A stretch of 24,696 nt of DNA from positions 1 through 24,696 of IMG/VR virus record IMGVR_UViG_3300025652_000517. One strand, written 5' to 3'. The notes under the pieces were generated by a model that saw nothing but the letters and a program-made list of their open reading frames with translations, had not been told where the DNA came from and made no database searches. Numbering within the stretch: the stretch's first letter is position 1; each line of letters opens with the position of its first letter. Shown one piece after another: positions 22,733 to 24,696 of the stretch. A program made the position numbers and the translations under genes. The DNA comes from a virus.

Positions 22733-22933
22733 TTAATTCATTCCCATAAATACTGTAACGACCATAGCCACTACCATTACTGTGCTACCCATTATCATTG
22801 CTTCCAGACGCCACATGCGCTTATCCAGCCCATCTAGTTTACCGTGTACCAACTCGCGGAACATAGCGCATTCTTTTTCGTGGGCGTCAAGTTCCATCTG
22901 TACCTTCAGTGCAGGTTCCATTGTCATCTTCAT
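22733..22933 (-). CDS. 66-aa C-terminally membrane-anchored protein (XhlA/holin-like candidate)
   Basis: The product has an amphipathic helix rich in charged residues (MELDAHEKECAMFRELVHGK, then LDGLDKRMWRLEAM) followed by one strong C-terminal membrane segment (IMGSTVMVVAMVVTVFMG). This order, a coiled coil then one transmembrane helix at the end, is that of hemolysin XhlA-type phage proteins linked to lysis. I take the ATG at 22933, which overlaps the stop of the fibre gene as TGATG. A TTG one codon upstream is possible. It may be a holin or a small membrane-tethering virion protein. No endolysin gene is in the window to support lysis. Confidence 0.55.
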   Translation of the reverse strand: MKMTMEPALKVQMELDAHEKECAMFRELVHGKLDGLDKRMWRLEAMIMGSTVMVVAMVVTVFMGMN

Positions 22934-24207
22934 CAACTAGCTTCAATTGCCGTAATACGTGCTTCTAATTCAAGTATGGTTTTACAAAGCAATGGGACGA
23001 GTTTGGACTGGTCTATCCCCTGCGGTTTAATTTGTGGTTCAGTTTTTACATCGCCAACATTTTTTCCGTCAGGGATTTCATCGCCATCAACATAAAGAAC
23101 CGCATCAGTCATTGCGTCTTTAGTGCCACTAACCGCTTCGGGAATTACGCTTGAAACTTCATGAGCTAAAAATCCATCCACAGTTACAGCATCATCACCA
23201 TCGCTAATCCAATCAAATCTAGCTGGCTTGAGTTGTTTCAGCCTACTTGTTGCGTCCCAATCGTATGAAACATTGGTTTTTAAGCGATAGTCTGATGATG
23301 TGTTGTAGGCTGTGGCATTGTTTGTATTTTGTATATGGCCTGTCAAAGCATAACCATCACTGTCATTACCACGATAGAACAAAAGTAGATATTCGGATGA
23401 AGAACCAGCGTGTTGTTGTACAACTGAAATTGGATTTTCATTATCTCCGTCTGCATCAACTACAAGCCTACTGCCACCAATATTCGTTGTCCTGCCAATA
23501 CATAATGTGCCTTTGTCGCTTGGAGCAGCAATAAGCCTCATTCCTTCGGCACCAGCATTGTAAAACTCCAATTGTTGAGCTGATGAACTTACTCCAATTC
23601 TCGCCCTGTCAGTGTTACCTTCGTAGTCAAATCGCAACATTGCATCGCCGGAGCCACCGTTATTGATAATAAGAGTGCCATCATTGTCACCAGATGAGCC
23701 TGTTGCTCCGACGCGAACAGACGTAGAGCCAGTCTGTGTAACATCTAAATTATGCGCTGGTGACGCAGTGCCAATTCCTATGCGGTCATTACCAGCATCA
23801 ACATATAAAAGGTTTGCATCACCGTTGCCTTCAACGCGAAAGTCTACGTCTACGCTGTCTTCGTTAAATACTGTTTCCGTCGGTGTCATGCTAAAGCGAT
23901 TTACTGATGCACCTGCTACGAGTGTATTTACATCAAATTTAGCATCTTCAGTGCCATCCGTAACGTCAGCACTTCTAGTGTTAATACGCACGTAGTTTAT
24001 AACTTCAGAGGCACTATTTTCACCCCTAAAATCTATAGTTCCCATAGCGTCATCATCTGCTGGACTGGAACTATCTCTGTGTAATTGTAATAAAGGACCA
24101 GTACTCGCATCTGCATCTGTAGATTTTAAAATAAGCTGTGCGGTGTTGTCGGCAGTGGTAATTGTTACACCAGCTAACAGGTCTGCTATTTCTTGCGCTC
24201 TACTCAT
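22933..24207 (-). CDS. Tail fibre with C-terminal S74 intramolecular chaperone
   Basis: The 424-aa protein has a beta-rich body with fibre-type repeats, including DRIGIGTASPAHNLDV near residue 145. Its end is a peptidase S74 chaperone domain. The autocleavage site is at S305-D306 in SSDYRLKTNV, followed by LKPARFDW, GFLAHEV and a final coiled coil (LVPLLCKTILELEARITAIE). Such domains drive trimer assembly of the fibre and then cut themselves off. The N-terminus (MSRAQEIADLLAGVTITTAD) is short, so a separate adaptor may attach it to the tail. GGAGGAATAG before the ATG at 24207 is a very strong signal, consistent with high expression. Confidence 0.88.
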   Translation of the reverse strand: MSRAQEIADLLAGVTITTADNTAQLILKSTDADASTGPLLQLHRDSSSPADDDAMGTIDFRGENSASEVINYVRINTRSADVTDGTEDAKFDVNTLVAGASVNRFSMTPTETVFNEDSVDVDFRVEGNGDANLLYVDAGNDRIGIGTASPAHNLDVTQTGSTSVRVGATGSSGDNDGTLIINNGGSGDAMLRFDYEGNTDRARIGVSSSAQQLEFYNAGAEGMRLIAAPSDKGTLCIGRTTNIGGSRLVVDADGDNENPISVVQQHAGSSSEYLLLFYRGNDSDGYALTGHIQNTNNATAYNTSSDYRLKTNVSYDWDATSRLKQLKPARFDWISDGDDAVTVDGFLAHEVSSVIPEAVSGTKDAMTDAVLYVDGDEIPDGKNVGDVKTEPQIKPQGIDQSKLVPLLCKTILELEARITAIEAS

Positions 24208-24224
24208 CTATTCCTCCAACGCTG

Positions 24225-24515
24225 TTAAATTGATGCGTCATCTCTTGCTTTACGATTTTTATAATCACCACGCGCAATCACAAGCGCAACAAAGTCAGCT
24301 TGATTTGATGGAATAGCGTCGGTGAAGCTAGTGTCATTCATCAGCTTTGTTGCCCACTCCTGTTGAAATCTTTTCCAACAATTAGCAATCTTTCCATCTA
24401 TTGCCCCTTGTATCCAATCATCAAGACCTGCATTGTCGCTGCCGTTGTATAAATCGTTTGATAGGATTTGCTGTTGTAGGTCAGTCAGTACGACTGATTT
24501 AGTATGATTTGCCAT
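24225..24515 (-). CDS. Hypothetical 96-aa protein between two fibre genes
   Basis: The ATG at 24515 follows GAGGAGACACAAA. The product is soluble and helical, with SVVLTDLQQQILSNDLY, DDWIQGAIDGKIANCWKRFQ and a basic end (GDYKNRKARDDASI). It contains one Cys and three Trp. It lies 17 bases before the S74 fibre gene and just after the probable receptor-binding gene. Small proteins in this position are often fibre connectors or chaperones, but I recognise no family. Confidence 0.65.
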   Translation of the reverse strand: MANHTKSVVLTDLQQQILSNDLYNGSDNAGLDDWIQGAIDGKIANCWKRFQQEWATKLMNDTSFTDAIPSNQADFVALVIARGDYKNRKARDDASI

Positions 24516-24551
24516 TTTGTGTCTCCTCTATGACAGGGTTGTTTCACCCAA

Positions 24552-24696
24552 TTAACCAAGCAAGTAGCCGCTAAAATTAGAGTAATGTCTTGCACCAATA
24601 ATATCACTTTGTGATGTGCCGCCTTGCTGTGTGATTTGAACTTGAGCAGTGTCATTGGCGTCCATATCTTGAACTATTGTGACCTGTAATGTTAGA
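24552..24696 (-). CDS. C-terminal end of a probable receptor-binding/tail fibre protein (runs off right edge)
   Basis: The last 47 codons of a leftward gene are visible, ending TAA at 24552-24554. They read as alternating beta strands (LTLQVTIVQDMDANDTAQVQ) and finish RHYSNFSGYLLG. An aromatic-SGYLL ending is typical of C1q/TNF-like beta-sandwich heads found at the tips of phage and bacterial fibres, as the last strand of the fold. The N-terminus and start are outside the window. The 36 bases between its stop and the next start hold only the following ribosome-binding site. Confidence 0.6.
   Translation of the reverse strand, partial: LTLQVTIVQDMDANDTAQVQITQQGGTSQSDIIGARHYSNFSGYLLG

Noticed and set aside
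1-24696. tRNA genes, CRISPR arrays, insertion sequences, attachment sites
   Set aside because: No cloverleaf-like segment, regularly spaced repeat array, transposase motif or integrase-linked repeat was seen on either strand by eye.

Overview
The window looks like part of a tailed marine bacteriophage with a podovirus-type (T7-like) replication and virion plan. The sequence shows densely packed small genes that overlap as ATGA or TAATG, almost no intergenic space, a T7-style replication set (zinc-finger primase, DnaB/gp4-type helicase, family A DNA polymerase, acidic-tailed putative ssDNA-binding protein, T7-type endonuclease I), a nucleotide-supply module and a virion block. The closest known relative I can name is the SAR116 podovirus HMO-2011 and its relatives, because their family A polymerase is known for a DnaJ-like zinc motif in the middle of the protein. 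The polymerase here has two CxxCxGxG motifs in the equivalent place. The host cannot be read from the sequence. No integrase, RNA polymerase, terminase, portal, capsid or endolysin lies in the window, so it is a fragment.

Layout. (1) 1-833, leftward: four small genes. In order of transcription they are a 47-aa basic protein, a 68-aa ribbon-helix-helix regulator and an 85-aa unknown, then an intrinsic terminator (209-246), then the start of a further gene that runs off the left edge. (2) 834-974: a divergent control region with inverted repeats and a CTATAGGG palindrome. (3) 975-12250, rightward: one long set of 20 genes. They are primase, helicase, HNH nuclease, two unknowns, a 3'-5' exonuclease and a polymerase as two separate genes, putative SSB, a Cas4/RecB-like nuclease, an unknown, endonuclease I, an unknown, MazG-like, a DUF3310 protein, class II ribonucleotide reductase, two small unknowns, a second PD-(D/E)XK-like protein and a final small unknown. 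(4) 12247-24696, leftward: virion genes. In order of transcription they are the C-terminus of a probable receptor-binding protein, a 96-aa unknown, an S74-chaperone tail fibre, a 66-aa membrane-anchored protein, a 440-aa Asn/Gln-rich rod-like protein, 202-, 181-, 899- and 1662-aa proteins that are probable internal or ejection proteins, and a 93-aa Met/Lys/Gly-rich protein.

How it works together. The rightward set unwinds, primes and copies phage DNA, makes deoxynucleotides from ribonucleotides (B12-dependent reductase plus MazG/DUF3310 proteins) and processes DNA ends and junctions. The leftward set makes fibres and the internal proteins thought to pass into the host envelope. The two transcription units meet head-on at 12247-12250, where the stop codons overlap. 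The only good rightward terminator found (12409-12439) lies antisense inside the Met-rich gene. The most notable features are the physically split polymerase with a DnaJ-like zinc insert, that antisense terminator, the Cas4-like cysteine pattern in the nuclease, and several real short genes that a standard length cutoff would miss.
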